NCBI GenBank assembly: GCA_004325065.1
Contig: PITI01000005.1
Span: 1 to 55,792 of the forward strand
Length of the DNA stretch: 55,792 nucleotides
Reading direction: 5' to 3'
DNA from: Hamiltosporidium magnivora
Lineage: Eukaryota; Microsporidia; Dubosqiidae
In this document: piece by piece, positions 11,601 through 24,850 of the stretch
Numbering within the stretch: position 1 is the first letter of the stretch
How the letters are laid out: each line of letters starts with the position of its first letter
The notes under the pieces: model-generated
What the model saw: the letters and a program-made list of their open reading frames with translations, nothing else
What the model was told of the DNA's origin: nothing
Database searches by the model: none
Position numbers and translations under genes: made by a program

Positions 11601-13828
11601 TCAAACAAATATTCTCTATGTATAACTTAGTGTAAAATTTTGTTTTCTATTCATGTTGTCTTTAGTAGAATACTTTAACACAATGCTACAGTTGAAACCC
11701 TTTTTTTAGCATTAAAAAGACTTGGTTTCCAATTTTTAGATAATATTAAGTTCGCAATGATAAATTGATATTAAAAGTTTCTAAAGTCATTGCATACTTA
11801 ACATAATCATGTTTAAGATACGCAAAAAAACGTAAGTATCAAACATATTGAAACTTAGCATAACAATGACATCAAACGAGAATGGAATCCGCATACAATT
11901 TATATCTATAAAATATAATTGTACTAAGATTCACTAAAAGAGATAAATACATAATATACCTAGATTTGTTTTTCAATAAAGTTAAGAAAAGATTCCCACT
12001 CTTCGAATAAAATTTTGAAAAATCTCCCGCAACTCTTAAAATTTACTACGAAAATAGTTTCAAGGCTATCTGGTCATAGATCATAAAATATTTTAGATAT
12101 AATTAATGTATCACCCAGTTTATAAAGAGCAATACTCCTTCATAAAATCGTTACTATTATTTGAGTTTTACACCATATTCAACTCATTAAACTTAATTTG
12201 CTTTGAATATAATGCATGCTTTTCCATAATTGCCATCTAAAAAGGCTCTAGAACAGCTCTAAAATCTAATTTAGATATAAATTTTTGTAAATTTACGGCA
12301 TATTTGTGCTAAACAAAATACATATATACTTCATAATACTCTCATCTAAAAATTAACAATACTAATATTGTCTCTTTATTCGTATTTCAGAGCAATTCTT
12401 TACCATATATGTGTTGATTTAAGCAAACATTGTGCAGAATGATGGTCTACGATTTTCATTAAATATACTTTTCGAAATTTGTAATATTTTTTAAATTAAA
12501 ATTTTAATATAAAAAAAGTAAATAGAAGATTTATTAGATGACTAAAATGTAAAATTAATTAATCATTTATTACTTATTTTTTTTATATAACAGATTTATA
12601 AAAATCTGTAAAGTTTGACGAATGTTATCTAACCTTGCCTATATTTCAGAAACTACCAGGCTATATATAATAGATAACAAGCTGATATGCTATATATATT
12701 TGTGTATATATTTAAACATATAAGAAAAAAAGACACTTTATGTTCCTGAGAAACACACTATATTTATTATATCAAACTGTCATCAAAAAGTTAATTTTAA
12801 ACATAATTATAGCATTATTTGAGGAAAACAATGTTTTCTTATTCATTATTTAAAAATAATCGAAGCATATATAACAGTGTATCAGTTTATTTTCCAAGTC
12901 TTAGAAAGTAAATATGCTTATAATTTGTATTAGAATAAAATCTTGCATTTTGAAAAAAAAAATTAAATATATCTTTAAAATATAAACCTAACGTATAATA
13001 AGTAAGAATAAAAAAGCCAATCATTAGAATATTGTTACAGATATGACTTTTTATGCCAAACCAAATGCACCCTACATTAGATCGAATTCAAAATGGTATT
13101 TTTTAGTTACAACATAAATATATCAAACAATTAAAGAGTTGCAATTCAAAAGTGATATTATCAACCAACATGCAAGCTTCATTAACGAATTATATACATT
13201 CTTTGTAACTATACTAAATCTTTCGGACAAATTTATCAGATTAAATTTAGATTCCCGATCTTAACAAGCTCCTAACTTCATATATACGCTGTTTTATGTA
13301 CAAATACAAGAATTCAATAAAGAAGTCAGGCAGACTTGGAATCGAGTTATTTATAAACGAATACGCATTTATTTCCTTATTAAATATCGAAAAGAGTCGT
13401 TGCGAAAGTTTTATACAGGGGCCTAGAATAAGATAAAAATTTCTAATAAATCGAGGCTAACTATCCAGAAATAACACTAACAGTTCGGTAAATTATAAAT
13501 GATACTCGACGTTTGAGTTCTATATTTTATGTTATGAGTGACTATTTCTTTAATTTTAAATGTTTGTCCGAAAATAGTCTCTGGAAATTATTGGGCAATA
13601 TATTATAGTATTTTTGCAGATCTTCTGCATGTAAAAAACAAATTTACAAATAAATTTTACCAAACTTTTATTTAGCTGTCATATAAAAGGCATTGGTTAA
13701 GCGATTAAATGCAAATCTAGGCTAGATTTATTTATCTTAAGTTACAGATTATATATTAAAAAATATACGTTAATATATTGCCTCGTCCAGAAGAGATATT
13801 GACTAAACTCAAAGCTAAATTTCTCTAC
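5700..13828. other. 8.1 kb AT-rich gene desert
   Basis: No ORF longer than ~76 codons is present, and those seen have shadow-like composition. Slightly GC-richer patches near 7260-7440, 8380-8530, 8940-9060 and 13330-13500 could be very old relics, but I can read no motif in them. One 34-codon ORF (6993-7097) sits just after a CCCC run; I do not call it a gene. Confidence 0.5.
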
Positions 13829-14046
13829 AATACCCGGGCAGAATTAGCTCGATATATTCTCTGTTTGTCGTAAAAAGTGACTCAAAGGGACTAGTCTTCT
13901 AGTTTGGGGTTAGGCGTAGGGCTAACAGCCCACCCTTTAAAACCACCTTGTTACGAAACCTAAAAGTAAACAAACCCACTTAAAAGACCAGTGGGCAGTA
14001 TCACCGAGGGGAGCCCAGGCTCGTACAGGGCTATAGTACCGATCAT
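13829..14046 (+). repeat. Dispersed ~220 bp repeat, copy A
   Basis: Member of a four-copy family, all on the plus strand (also at 24090, 31834 and 33551). Landmarks in order: CCGGGCAGAATTAGCTCG, GTCGTAAAAAGTGAC, GGACTAGTCTTC, GGGGTTAGGCGTAGGGCTAA, CAGCCCACCC, ACCACCTTGTTACGAAACC, then GGCTCGTACAGGGCTATAG. It is far more GC-rich than its surroundings. The text resembles what I remember as the 5' region of Dong/R4-type non-LTR retrotransposons (..GTCGTAAGAGGCGACTAA..). No coding sequence of such an element follows, so the copy stands alone. Confidence 0.85.
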
Positions 14047-17000
14047 TATAATGATGCTAAAAGCGAATTATAATTTTTTATAAGACGTTTTACCATTTAA
14101 TTTTTCGTTTGCTTTTAAACTACGTTAATGAAAGTATATATCAAAACGGTAACTAGATTTATTTAACTTTATGTGTTCATTTCAAACCTCATTTTAATAT
14201 TTTTGTTTTTGCTAATATTTATATTTTATTGATCGTTATATAAACAAAAAACATGCAATGTTTACATAAATGCATTTAATTAATGTTATATACACATAGA
14301 AAACAGCTTCATTTAAAAGGAAAGCCTGCTTAGAAAGTTTTTTTTAAAATTTGAGTTCTCTTTTTCGATTTTATCAAAAATTTAATAGATAATTACTATG
14401 CCATATTTTAGAGCATAAACTTATAATGATGTTTCCAAAGTTTTCGACATTTAAAAAACTATTTATATATAGATAGAATGCATACTAAGAAAAAACTAGA
14501 TCTGAAACATCAATCACATTTAATAAACACATATTTAAAGAATTTCTTAAAAAGTCTGCTTCAAAAATTTTTATCTTTGATGAATGAAGAATTTAAAATA
14601 TTTTTGTTACATCGTATGTTTGTTTCCGACTCGCAAAATAACGGTTTATGCTTTGATATTTTTTTTATATTTCTATTTTTTAATTTTTTATATTTTATAC
14701 TTTTCTTTTTATTTGAACTGTAAATATTTTAATAAAACTATGCGATGATTTTACTTCTCGATAGTAAAAATCATTAAGATAAAATATATTCTTTTAGATT
14801 TTTTAACGAAATCACGCGAAACAATGAATAAATTCTTTTCCTATGTATTTGACTGTCATTATAAATTTCTTTTTGAATTAAGAATATGTTTTATAACAGA
14901 AGTATGCTTCGGATAAGTTTCTATTAAGAATTTGATCTGTTATAGATAATTACATTTAAAGATGTGGCATCTTAAGAAAATAAATAATCCGAGTATTACT
15001 AAAATTATTAAGTTAAAATAAATAACAAAAAGGCTGCACCCAAAAATGTTCGAATATTTGTTTGAAAGCAGCTTTTTATCTCTGAATGTATCATAATATA
15101 GATCTAGTTTTTTTCATCGACAAATACACCTGAAAATTAAGAAATGAGATCCAATATGAATACAGAAATTTCAAAAATAGCTCATATACAAAAAAACGAA
15201 TGAGTTAGTTAATTCTTGAGAACAAAAAAAGTAACTAACAATTTAAAAGACGCTTAGCATAAATTATTCTGTTATCTCATTACTTATAAATAATCTCGTT
15301 TTAATTATTGCATTTTATTATAATGATTCGGAAATTATGATTTTATAAGAATTTAAGATATTTTAAACGATTCTATGATTTTAAACGTAAAATTAGCTCG
15401 CAGCTATTAAATTTAAATATCCCAAATCGTTAGTGTTCTACCTTGCCTCAGTTTTATACATATACTTTTTCAAAAAATTCTAAATATACATTAAACAATG
15501 CCATTTCCGGGTCTGTTTATTTCAGAGTGCTCTATTTGAGTGACAATATGAAATAAAGTTCATTTTTACTAAATTATTAAGGGTTCTGGTTTGCAAGAGG
15601 ATACTTTACACTAATAAACACAGCAAATCTCTTACATCAATCTATCCATTTGGTTATAATAACTAAATAAATTTCAAGTAGAAATGCCAAAAAATATACT
15701 TAAGTTTAAAAGTATTAACTTTACATAACATATATGAATTTCTTGTATAAAATTTACGATATAAAGTAATAAATATATTTTAAATTATTACTGCTGATTT
15801 CAAAAGCCCTATGAAACAATATAAATACTTTATACTTTTTTATTCTAATTTATGTATAATACAATTTTTATGGTAAATAGCAACTCGAAAAGACATGGCT
15901 AGCCTTTTTAACTTATTTATTACATTTTTTTAGCAAACTCGAAATAATATATACTTTGAATTAGGTATTTTTTTATTCTAAATACACAGAAGTTAAAGAA
16001 AATAAGAGATTATTAACTTGGTACTAATCGAGATTTTTTTCCTCCAATTCCGATTCCAAAAAATAATTTAACTTTTTTGAGCAATGTATAAAGCTTATTA
16101 TTAAATGGCAAATGTACTTTAGTACCAATTCAACGCCTTAATATAATTTCTTGAAGAAATACAGAAGATTATAAATTTCATTGTATGAATCGATAATTAA
16201 AAAAATTTTTAAAAAGAAATATTCTTGACTTCTAATTCAAAATTCCAAAAGTGTCTAACACAAAAAATTCTCTTCAGCACCGAGATGTACAAGACGCTTG
16301 AAATAAATTATTGAGTATAAAAAGTTAACATGAATTTTAACTGTATTTGCTTATATGTTTTATAAAGTACAAAAAATATATTTTTTTACTTGATAATTTC
16401 TATGTAAAACAGAAATGAAATTATTAAAAATTTCTTGAAGAACAATTCAACGTTTCTTAAAATAACTTGAAGCAATTATATCCCACGCTATTAGAAAAAA
16501 CATTATCCCTTTTTTTGCTACAAAATCAAAATATATAAAACAATATAGACGTAAAAAATTGTTCTTCTATTTTTTATATGAAACCTTTTTCACGATTGAT
16601 AAACTTTAATATTTTGTAGAGTTTAATCTTGTCATTCTCAAATTTGTTCAATATAAGAATTACAAATTTTTATTTATAAGTTATATATTGAATCTTATAG
16701 TTAAAAACTTACTTTTCTGTTATTATATAAATGTGATATGTTATAAAGATAACTATATTTGCTGAACTTAAACAATTTTTTTAACCACAGAACCTAATTA
16801 TAAGATTAAAAGCCAGTATATAAAGCATAAAATAGTATATTATAACCAATTATTGTTCTTTATTAAATTCAATTAGATTTTTAAAAATATTAAAAGTGCG
16901 ATTAAACAAAAAAACTACTTCCAAGTATATCATTAAAGGATACAGTCCCATAATTTTTAAAAATTTGATTTTTTTCTATCAAATCATAATAACTTGTATA

Positions 17001-19797
17001 AATCAGACACTTTCACAATAAAATTTTTTAAAATAAAAAAAAACTATAAATATTTCATATGATTTTTTTTAAAAATTAAAAATCTTTGAATTTGCTTTTA
17101 TTTTTTAAATTTCATACGAGCAATTGAAAAAGACTGATATTTTCTTATATAAAAACATTACGATTAAAAACATATACAGATATGGCATACCAACAAAGTT
17201 TCAACGATAAATCTGCATTATAGTTTTCATATTCATTTTTTAAACTTTAATTACGAAGTATCGTACATTCCACTAATTGTATTATTCGAATATCCGGAAG
17301 AAATGCAATCATTAAACAAATAATCTAGTTATTAAGATACAATAAACCTACAATTGATGATTTCATCCGAGAATTTTTTTGGTTTACTTTTTTTTGATGT
17401 TTTGCGAACATTTCATTCCTATGATCTATAAGTTGATCAAAAAAATGTCAAAAGTACAATAATTCATAGAATATAGTACAAAGACAAAACGTTTACAAGA
17501 CCTAGAACTCGCTTTTATAAACATGAGCGTCCGGCAGGCTTTAAAAATATATCTTATTTCAAAAGAATTTAAGAAAAAATATAGCAGCAGCGAATATTTT
17601 TTTATAATTAGGTTTTAACTTATATTTAGCGAAAATAAACAATTGGGTTTTATAGTAAGAATCTATTACATGTAAAAATTGCATCTTAAAGACAGTTATA
17701 AAATTTCGACCACTTCTAATAAAATACTATTCGGGTTTCTAAATGGTTTATCTTATTATAATTCTTATTTTAGCGCCATTGAATAATATTTAATTGCAAA
17801 ATGCATTTGTACTTAACTAAATGAAAATATAGTACTATATGGTATATATTAAAAATTTCATTTTGAAAAAGATGTTTTTTTGGGTGTGTTTATTTAATTC
17901 TTGGCTATAAATAGCACAATAGCATATTTTTTAACACATGTTATAGACCAAGAAATCCTATAAGATATATTGATCGATTCTTTATTCGAAAATATCGCTA
18001 TGTATTTTTAATCCCAGAATCGATTTCAGATTTGTAAAAATTACTAACATAATATATGGATTCTATTTATTTGTTAATCTGATTAAATTTGTCAATAATT
18101 ACATAGTTTCGAGCTTCAAGTACTATATGATAAATTTTAAAAAGTATCAATGATGAAACCAACTTCACGTTTGCTAGATATCCGATTTACTCTAGACAAA
18201 ATAAAAGCTTAATATGTACAAAAGGCATATATAAATTAATTAATAGACTTTTTTTTTGTTTATAAAACCAATTTTACAAGAATAAACACAAACCAAAATT
18301 CAAAGTTATCGTACGAAAATCATTTCTTTTGTATTCTATTGGTTGTACAATAATGAATATTACCGCTTAATTCTCGTTTAATCCTTTAAATAAAACATAT
18401 CAGATATATCTTTGGTTTATAAACATTTTACCTAAGCTTCTTTTCATTTCTCTATTTAAATAGATACAAGGACCAAACTAACGTCTTCTTTGCGACTTTC
18501 TATATCGTTATTAGACCATTTTTTTTCGTTAAAGGCTGTTGACGAACTACATGTCTAAAAATTCGTTCTCCACAAATTCTTTGCTCTTAATTTTGGTTTT
18601 TTTATGAACGCTATTTAAAATAACAGTTTGGAATATCTCGGTAACTATTACTCGGTAACCATTTTTTGAATATAAATTTTAAGCCTTCTACTTTAGCTAT
18701 AATGTTCACTTGTATGAGTTGATAGAAGCAAAACATCGAGTCGAATTTATTTTCATAACAGTTTTGACTTAAATTGTTTTAAATCTATTTTTGATAAAAA
18801 GAAACGATAAAATATCATCATATTTATCCGATTAAGGTATTTGTGTTCTTAAAGGTAGTATTTTAAATTTCCAAAAGGAACATAAATTTGAGGTACAAGG
18901 TTTTATTTTAAACATTTACAAAATTGTTTCAATGCTAAAAAGTTAGCCTTAAGTCAATGATATTTACATTTCTTTGCAGTGTAAGGATTATACCATTAAT
19001 GCAATGTATTATATTATTTTCATAAATAAAATAACTAGAAAGAACTTTTACATCATATCGATATAGTAAAGACATGTTGCGTTTATTCTAATATAAAACA
19101 TTTTTGTTCTATGTATAAATGACATAGAATAGCATTCTGATTATAAAATAATATCTTAATGAAAATTGACGAAAGAAACAAAAAGTAAAATAGAGCTATA
19201 AGCAAAAAGAGAGGCTTTTCGAGTGCAAATTTATTCAGAAAAATGCTTCATTTTATTACATCGGTATTCTGTAGACATTATAATTTGTATTTTAAGAAAG
19301 GATAGCAAGCTAAGTGTGCTGTCCTACAAAAATTTTTTTCTGCACAATGAAATTTGAAAGTATAATAAATCATACATGCATTGTGATAAAGTTTTGGAGT
19401 AGGTCTATGGCTTTCGCTTTGTGTTGAAACAGGATAAAACAAAAAAACATATATAATACAACATTTAATTGTAAAGTAACAATTCAATAATATCCAGAAA
19501 TGATAATGAAATAGAAGATGCAGCATAAAAACACTTTTCTTCCGCTTAAATTCTTTAGCGAATAAAAAAATGTACCACAACGCCTTTAGATTTAAAGCGG
19601 AATATTTAGATTTATTACAACATCGAATGCTTTTGTGCAAATAAATTATAAAGATACTTAACAGAAAAAACATACATTTTATAAGGCTTACGGAACGGTC
19701 TGCCCTCAAATAAAAATCAGCTGAACTATTAAGAAATGAACACATATTCAATAGATTTGGAACATTGTCTTTTTTAAGTACTAATATCTGACTTAAA
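14047..19797. other. 5.7 kb desert, with a likely decayed retroelement N-terminal region at its end
   Basis: Mostly featureless AT-rich DNA. From about 19280 onward the base composition rises and the plus strand may hold the unreadable N-terminal part of the Dong-like ORF that becomes recognisable at ~19.8 kb. The 157-codon open frame on the opposite strand here is probably a shadow of it. Confidence 0.4.
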
Positions 19798-21788
19798 GGT
19801 CATAGCCATTATAATTAAATTTAGGATAAATGTTCCGACTATTGACCAATATACAGTATGACAAACCGATAGAATCTTCGACGAAATGCGCAACAAAAGT
19901 CGTTGAAATTAAAAGGCAAGGAAGAAGTATATCCCCAGATAACCTGTTAGAATCGGTGAGAGGAAAGCAGCGCATGGAGAGCAGAACTAACTGAACATTG
20001 CCTTAAATAAAGATATGAAAACAAACTTAAGACAACGTGGATTGATGTCAAAAAAGCGTATAGTTCAATAGATCATGCGTTTTCTATACAGTATATCGAA
20101 AACATGTATTTACGGATTAGATCGTAAATTTATTGAAGTATAATATCGAAATACAGAATTGATACCAGAATAGGGCTTGAAAAAATCATGAACCAAAAGA
20201 TTGATAGAGTTATTTTGCAAGGGAATAGTTTGTCACTATTGCTGTTTGTGCTGCGTATTTTTCTTTCAGCTGAAAGCTTAGCGAGAAATACACAAAGAGA
20301 CAATACTAACAGATGCAGAATCTCACTCTACTAATCATCTCATTTTTTAGAGATGAACTTAAGCTCCTTGCCAAAGAGTTAAATGCTGGAGGAGATGACA
20401 GATGAGGTTAAAAAGTTTTTGAATAATACAGTATTAGAAAAACCAAATTTTGTCAGCCATAAAGGACTCGTGTTGTAAAGATACTGATACTCTTTTTGGA
20501 GGTATAGGTGTTTTTAATATCTTGGAATAATAGATGATAGCAGAGGAATCTCAACCAGTAAATCGTTCGAAGAAGTACAAGGCAAAATGATATTAAGTTG
20601 AATGACTTTGACGCATATGATTGGATGCAAAAAATTTCATTTCTGCAATCAATCAACATGCAATATCGGTAATCAACTATCACATAGGAATACTTCGACT
20701 GGAATTTGCTGACTTCTCTAAGTTAGATGATACAGTACAGACAGCGGTGGTAAAGAATAAGATACATTTACGCTCAAGGGGTAAAGAGTATCTATATCTT
20801 TATAGAGCAGAACTTGGAAGAGGTCTTTATAATGTGGAGTTGCGAAACGAAGATATGCTTTTGCAACTTCTGAATAGTTGGGGAAAAAGTAAAAAAATAT
20901 AAACTAACAGAGTAGCAATTTCCAAAATGGAGAATATCAATAAAACCAATTTCGTACTAATAAAAGGCTTCCTAAAAGTAAAATATTGCTCGGAAAAAGG
21001 AGTCACTAGGAGGAAGTTAGAGGAAGCTTTACTTGCAACATTATTTAACGAAATAGAAAAAAGAAAACTTCAATAAAGTTATATAAGGCTAGAGAAAATG
21101 AGCTTGTAAGTGTAAGTGAGTCTTTGAGATGGTTAAAGGAAAGAAAGTGTGACCATGTGATGATGAAGTATTCTGCTATATCTAGAATAGAAATGTATTC
21201 AGGGGCGCAGAAAGTGTGTTTAACCCTGCAATCAATCAAAACAACAGTCGTTCATTTTCACTCGATATGAAAAAATGCTTGGTCGGGACTATATTAGAGA
21301 CATAATAAAGCGGTAAGATGCATACACTTACTTCTACTGAATATATATAAATCCAAGTCCTTATAACGAATTAGAATTCACTCGGTCCAAAAATCTTTAT
21401 AACGAGTATGCAGAGATATGAGGGCAAACTGGATATAAATTGATGTCGAGATTCGGTGTAAAGACTCGATATATTTATTTTTGATAAGAGAAAAAACAAG
21501 ATTCACTCATTGAAGTTGGAATAACTTCACAAGGCTAACTTCAAACAGTCTAAACGAAGAAACTTAGAAAATATGACCTATTAGTAAATGAGCTGGATTT
21601 TATTTATAAGCGTAGTGTTGAGATAATCCCTTATGGGATGACCTGGGCGGTATTGTCACAAAATACTATAATTCACCCCTTGGAAGACCGCAAATCCTCC
21701 ATAAGGATGGGGTTACATCCTGTCGATTGTACTTAAAAAGACAGTCGAAACACTATCTTCATATCGACGAAGACGACTTGAGTCGTGA
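19798..21788 (+). mobile_element. Decayed Dong/R4-clade non-LTR retrotransposon ORF
   Basis: The single ORF of an endonuclease-type LINE can be followed through many frameshifts. KCATKVVEI and SVRGKQ-like text comes first (19880-19960). Then reverse transcriptase motif A, TWIDVKKAYSSIDHA (from 20035), the LQGNSLSLLLFVL block (20212-20253), and the motif that should be the YxDD box, now FRDELKLLAKELNAG (from 20346). The thumb-like segment follows (20621-20902), then ESLRWLKERK (~21117). KMLGRDY comes from the CCHC region (~21270). Last are LDIFIFDKRK, then LIEVGITSQG in another frame, from the restriction-like endonuclease, and YDLLVNELDFIYK, EIIPYGMTW and SIVLKKTVETL, ending at TGA 21786. Motif A keeps its first aspartate. 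The second catalytic pair, the PD of the endonuclease and most CCHC ligands are changed. The element cannot move by itself. Clade naming rests on remembered motifs. Confidence 0.88.
20621..20902 (+). pseudogene. Longest open remnant of the Dong-like ORF (thumb region)
   Basis: 93 codons remain open inside the element. KNFISAINQHAISVINYHIGILR, split here as KNFISAINQHA and ISVINYHIGILR, matches the 'NLIRAIN.YAVPVISY.FGILKW' segment of Dong/R4 proteins. VVKNKIHLRSRGKEYLYLYR and GRGLYNVELRNEDM match their 'L.KYRMHHP....ERLYLPR..GGRGL..IE' segment. The TTG at 20621 is not a real start; the frame is simply what survives between two frameshifts. Confidence 0.85.
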
Positions 21789-24089
21789 CCAATTGCTGTG
21801 GAGAGTTTGGAAAGTTTGTTAATAGGTATTATTAAGTGAGCCGGGATGTAAAACAACCAATACCCTTTTTTAAGCAAGTAGACAACGAGTAATATGGGGC
21901 TAAAAAGCAAATTAAAAACCAAATACGACACACATATTTTAGAAGACAAATACAGTGAAGGATACAAGATAAATATTAACCAAGAGTCAGATTTAGAGAA
22001 AGATAACGAAGGGCTAAATTTACGGAATAAATAATTCAACGAGATAAATTTAAAAAACCCAGATTTTAATGGAATACTTTTTAAGGATAAATGATATTTA
22101 TATAAATTATGATTTCGAAATAACAATCAAAATAGTTATTTTACAATTGTTTTTAGAATTAAAACCGAAAAAAAAATCTAGCACAATAAATACAGTTTTG
22201 ATTACGCTTATGTTCATGCAATAAACTCAAGATTTAAGGTTTATTTTTATTAAAATGTTAAGTTTTTTAGTGAAAATTTAACTAGCAACTAGCTCATTTA
22301 CAAATAAATATGAATAGAATTAAACAATCATAACAATAAATATGCCTCTGAATTTCCTTAATAACACTCATATATTTTTAAATTGCAAGAATAATTCCGC
22401 AACCAACTTTCAAAGGATAAAAAGTACTGATAATGTAAAATTTTAGCAATGCATATTTTCCATTATTGATTTAGCGGCATTCAAAAAAAAAGAAGATATT
22501 TTTCAGAAATATTTTTTTGATTTTTTAAATAACTATAAATCTCATTATTTCCAAAATATGGCAAACAATTTATTTTTGATTTTCTTTTACTAAATAGATA
22601 TATTTTTTTAAATACAAAATTTGATACATTGAAGCAACAAATCATACTGTCGAAGGAACTTAAACGCCAAATAAAAGTGTAAGATTGTATTCGAATAGAG
22701 TAAAGTAACGATGATTATCTTCAGAGCGAAAGGGCAATATATATTGGAACAATACTTTGTAAATAGGCATTAATATTTTATCATTTTAAAAAAATTGTTT
22801 AATCTGAATGTGTGTTAAAGTAAAATACTGAACGTGTTAAAATTGTACTTTTGATGATTTGACTGATTATAAAGGTTTCATGGCGGATTTCAGACTAATA
22901 TTTTTCTAACAAGCGCGTTGTTGTGTTTCATTCAGGCTTATAAACACAAGTTTTTTCTTACTAAAATAGCCAAATAGATAATAAAATAATTCCATGCAAA
23001 TTTTCCATACAAAAAAATATGATATATCCTGTTTCTGTAGTATAATCATTTTTTTAGATATTTCTAGGCATCTCAACAGATCAAAACAAACAAACAAAAA
23101 CAATATCTGTAACAAATGTGATACGCAAGTAAAATTGTCAGTAAAAAGGCTCTAATTTTGCAATTAAATTCCTTAATATATCGATTTTGCAAATCAAATT
23201 GTTGTAATAATGTATTGATTCATACCAGTGTGAAAAATATCCAGTCATAAATTAGCTGATGATAGAATTGGGGTATTTTGAAGTTATTATTTTTTCACAA
23301 ACTACAATTTTCTTTTAACTTCTAAAACCCCCAAAAATAACTTTTTTATATACCCACAAAAATTCTTTTAGGAAAAAACTAAAAATATTTCGCCTGGGAA
23401 AAGCTTTAAGGCTATGAAATTTTCTTTACAAAGAATATACTAATCATTATTACTTTTAAATAAATCAAGGATATATTTTAATGACAAACATTCAAGAATT
23501 GTTGAATCGATAAAGTACCTTTACGTTCATTTAGACTATAGTTAAGGCGAATATTAGTGGATGTATGTGTCTTTACGTGTGGTGTATAAATTCTATAATT
23601 TAATGGCTTCGCAGTTTTGAAAATTATAATTTATAATAATGTTTTGAATTACCACCAATAAATGCTCTAGAAATCTCTAATAGCAAAATTAAAGAACTTA
23701 TTTTATCGAAGCGAGCAAGCTCTATCAATACTTTATAATAATATTGTTTATATCGATTGGCTTGGTATTTCTGATCTTAAACAGTACCCTGCTATATTGC
23801 CATACATTTTTTTGGCTTTCTATATTGAAATATACATGCTTTGTTCTTCTGCTTAATGAAAAATAACATTTAACAATTAAGGCACTATACTTGCGATTTA
23901 GTAAATTATAAATATTAAGCTAAATATTTTTTTAGGTTAAGATCATGAAAATAAAAAATTTGCATATAATTAATATTTTGAAAGCGCCTCCGCAAATCAA
24001 ATATTTAAATCATGTAATAACATCACATTTCAACAATATTAGGGTAAAATATATATCGTTTTATTCTATAATATATAATAAAAATTCCC
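21789..24089. other. Possible retroelement 3' UTR, then AT-rich desert
   Basis: The first ~100-300 bases after the Dong-like stop stay GC-richer (for example GTGAGCCGGGATGTAAAAC near 21836) and may be its 3' UTR. I see no clear poly(A) tail or target-site duplication. The rest has no readable gene. Confidence 0.4.
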
Positions 24090-24300
24090 CTCCATGCCGG
24101 GAACAGAATTGGCTTGGAGTATTCACTGCTTGCTTTTTTTGGGTACGTTGGGCGTAAGGCTAACAACTCACGACTTAAAGCAACCTTGTAACGAAACCCG
24201 AAAAAGGAAACAACTCCACTAGAAAAATCAGGTAGGTGTATTTATTACCCAGAAAGGCCAAGGCTCGTACAGTAACTTGTGTGCCGATGATCCTGGTGAT
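24090..24300 (+). repeat. Dispersed ~220 bp repeat, copy B (internal deletion)
   Basis: Begins CATGCCGGGAACAGAATTGG and continues GGCTTGGAGTATTCACTGCTTG as in the other copies. It then loses the GTCGTAAGAGGCGAC hairpin and the GGGACTGGTCC block (~25-30 bases) before rejoining at GTTGGGCGTAAGGCTAACAA. It keeps the ACCTTGTAACGAAACC and AGGCCAAGGCTCGTACAG landmarks. About 200 bases downstream lies the second copy of the decayed gene found at 456-1111. Confidence 0.85.
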
Positions 24301-24439
24301 ATAAATAAAAATCTACGTGTATAGATCCAAAGAGTAAATAATAAATTATTTAACTACGTTAAATAGACAAACAGTTACAGTGAGATTTTTACATAAGAAT
24401 GGCTAATACCTATATTTGCTGTTGATTTTACTTATGCGA

Positions 24440-24850
24440 AGTTATAGTGTAACCAAGAATACTAAAAACAGATTTTTAGGCTTTTATAGAGTGCAAATGC
24501 GATTCCCGGTTGATGCGCTTTTTATCTTTCGTGCGGAAAGTTTGCGAGAGCTGCCGACCAAACAAACAAAATTGTATTAGGACTCCATAACATGCGAAGC
24601 CCTGATTCATCGTTGGATTGTGTTAAATGGTTAGCAAGGAGCGAGCTATTTAATAAATAGATAGGATTCAAAGGTTCTCGTAATATATCTAGAAATACGT
24701 TAATTACCCTGAATAGTGCTATAGTGTGTTTTTCGCTCTAAATAAGACCACAGATTATTCTCACATCTATTTATTCCGTTCTTGTTGTATTTGCGACAAT
24801 TTTGTTTAAGTCTGGAGTTCGTTCTGTTATTGTCAAATTTAAATTAAATA
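24440..24850 (+). pseudogene. Decayed unrecognised gene, copy 2
   Basis: 24499-24647 aligns with 796-960. Shared text includes CTTTTTATCTTT, GAAAGTTTGCG, CCGACCA and TTGGATTGTGTT. Frame 24497 reads MRFPVDALFIFRAESLREL, and frame 24607 reads HSSLDCVKWLARSELF before a stop. Further on, DYSHIYLFRSCCICDNF (~24750) parallels DFSHDCLNYFTNIVF of copy 1. Comparing the two copies suggests an ancestral ...FRAESLR...LDAA.SSLDCVKWL... protein. Stops and frameshifts make this copy non-functional. Function unknown. Confidence 0.5.

Noticed and set aside
19278..19751. 157-codon open frame on the minus strand
   Set aside because: Rich in F, C, Y and H with no domain. It lies opposite the probable decayed N-terminal part of the Dong-like ORF, so it looks like an antisense shadow, though its length is notable.
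21713..22126. 137-codon open frame on the minus strand
   Set aside because: Overlaps the Dong-like C-terminus read on the plus strand; its composition is shadow-like.
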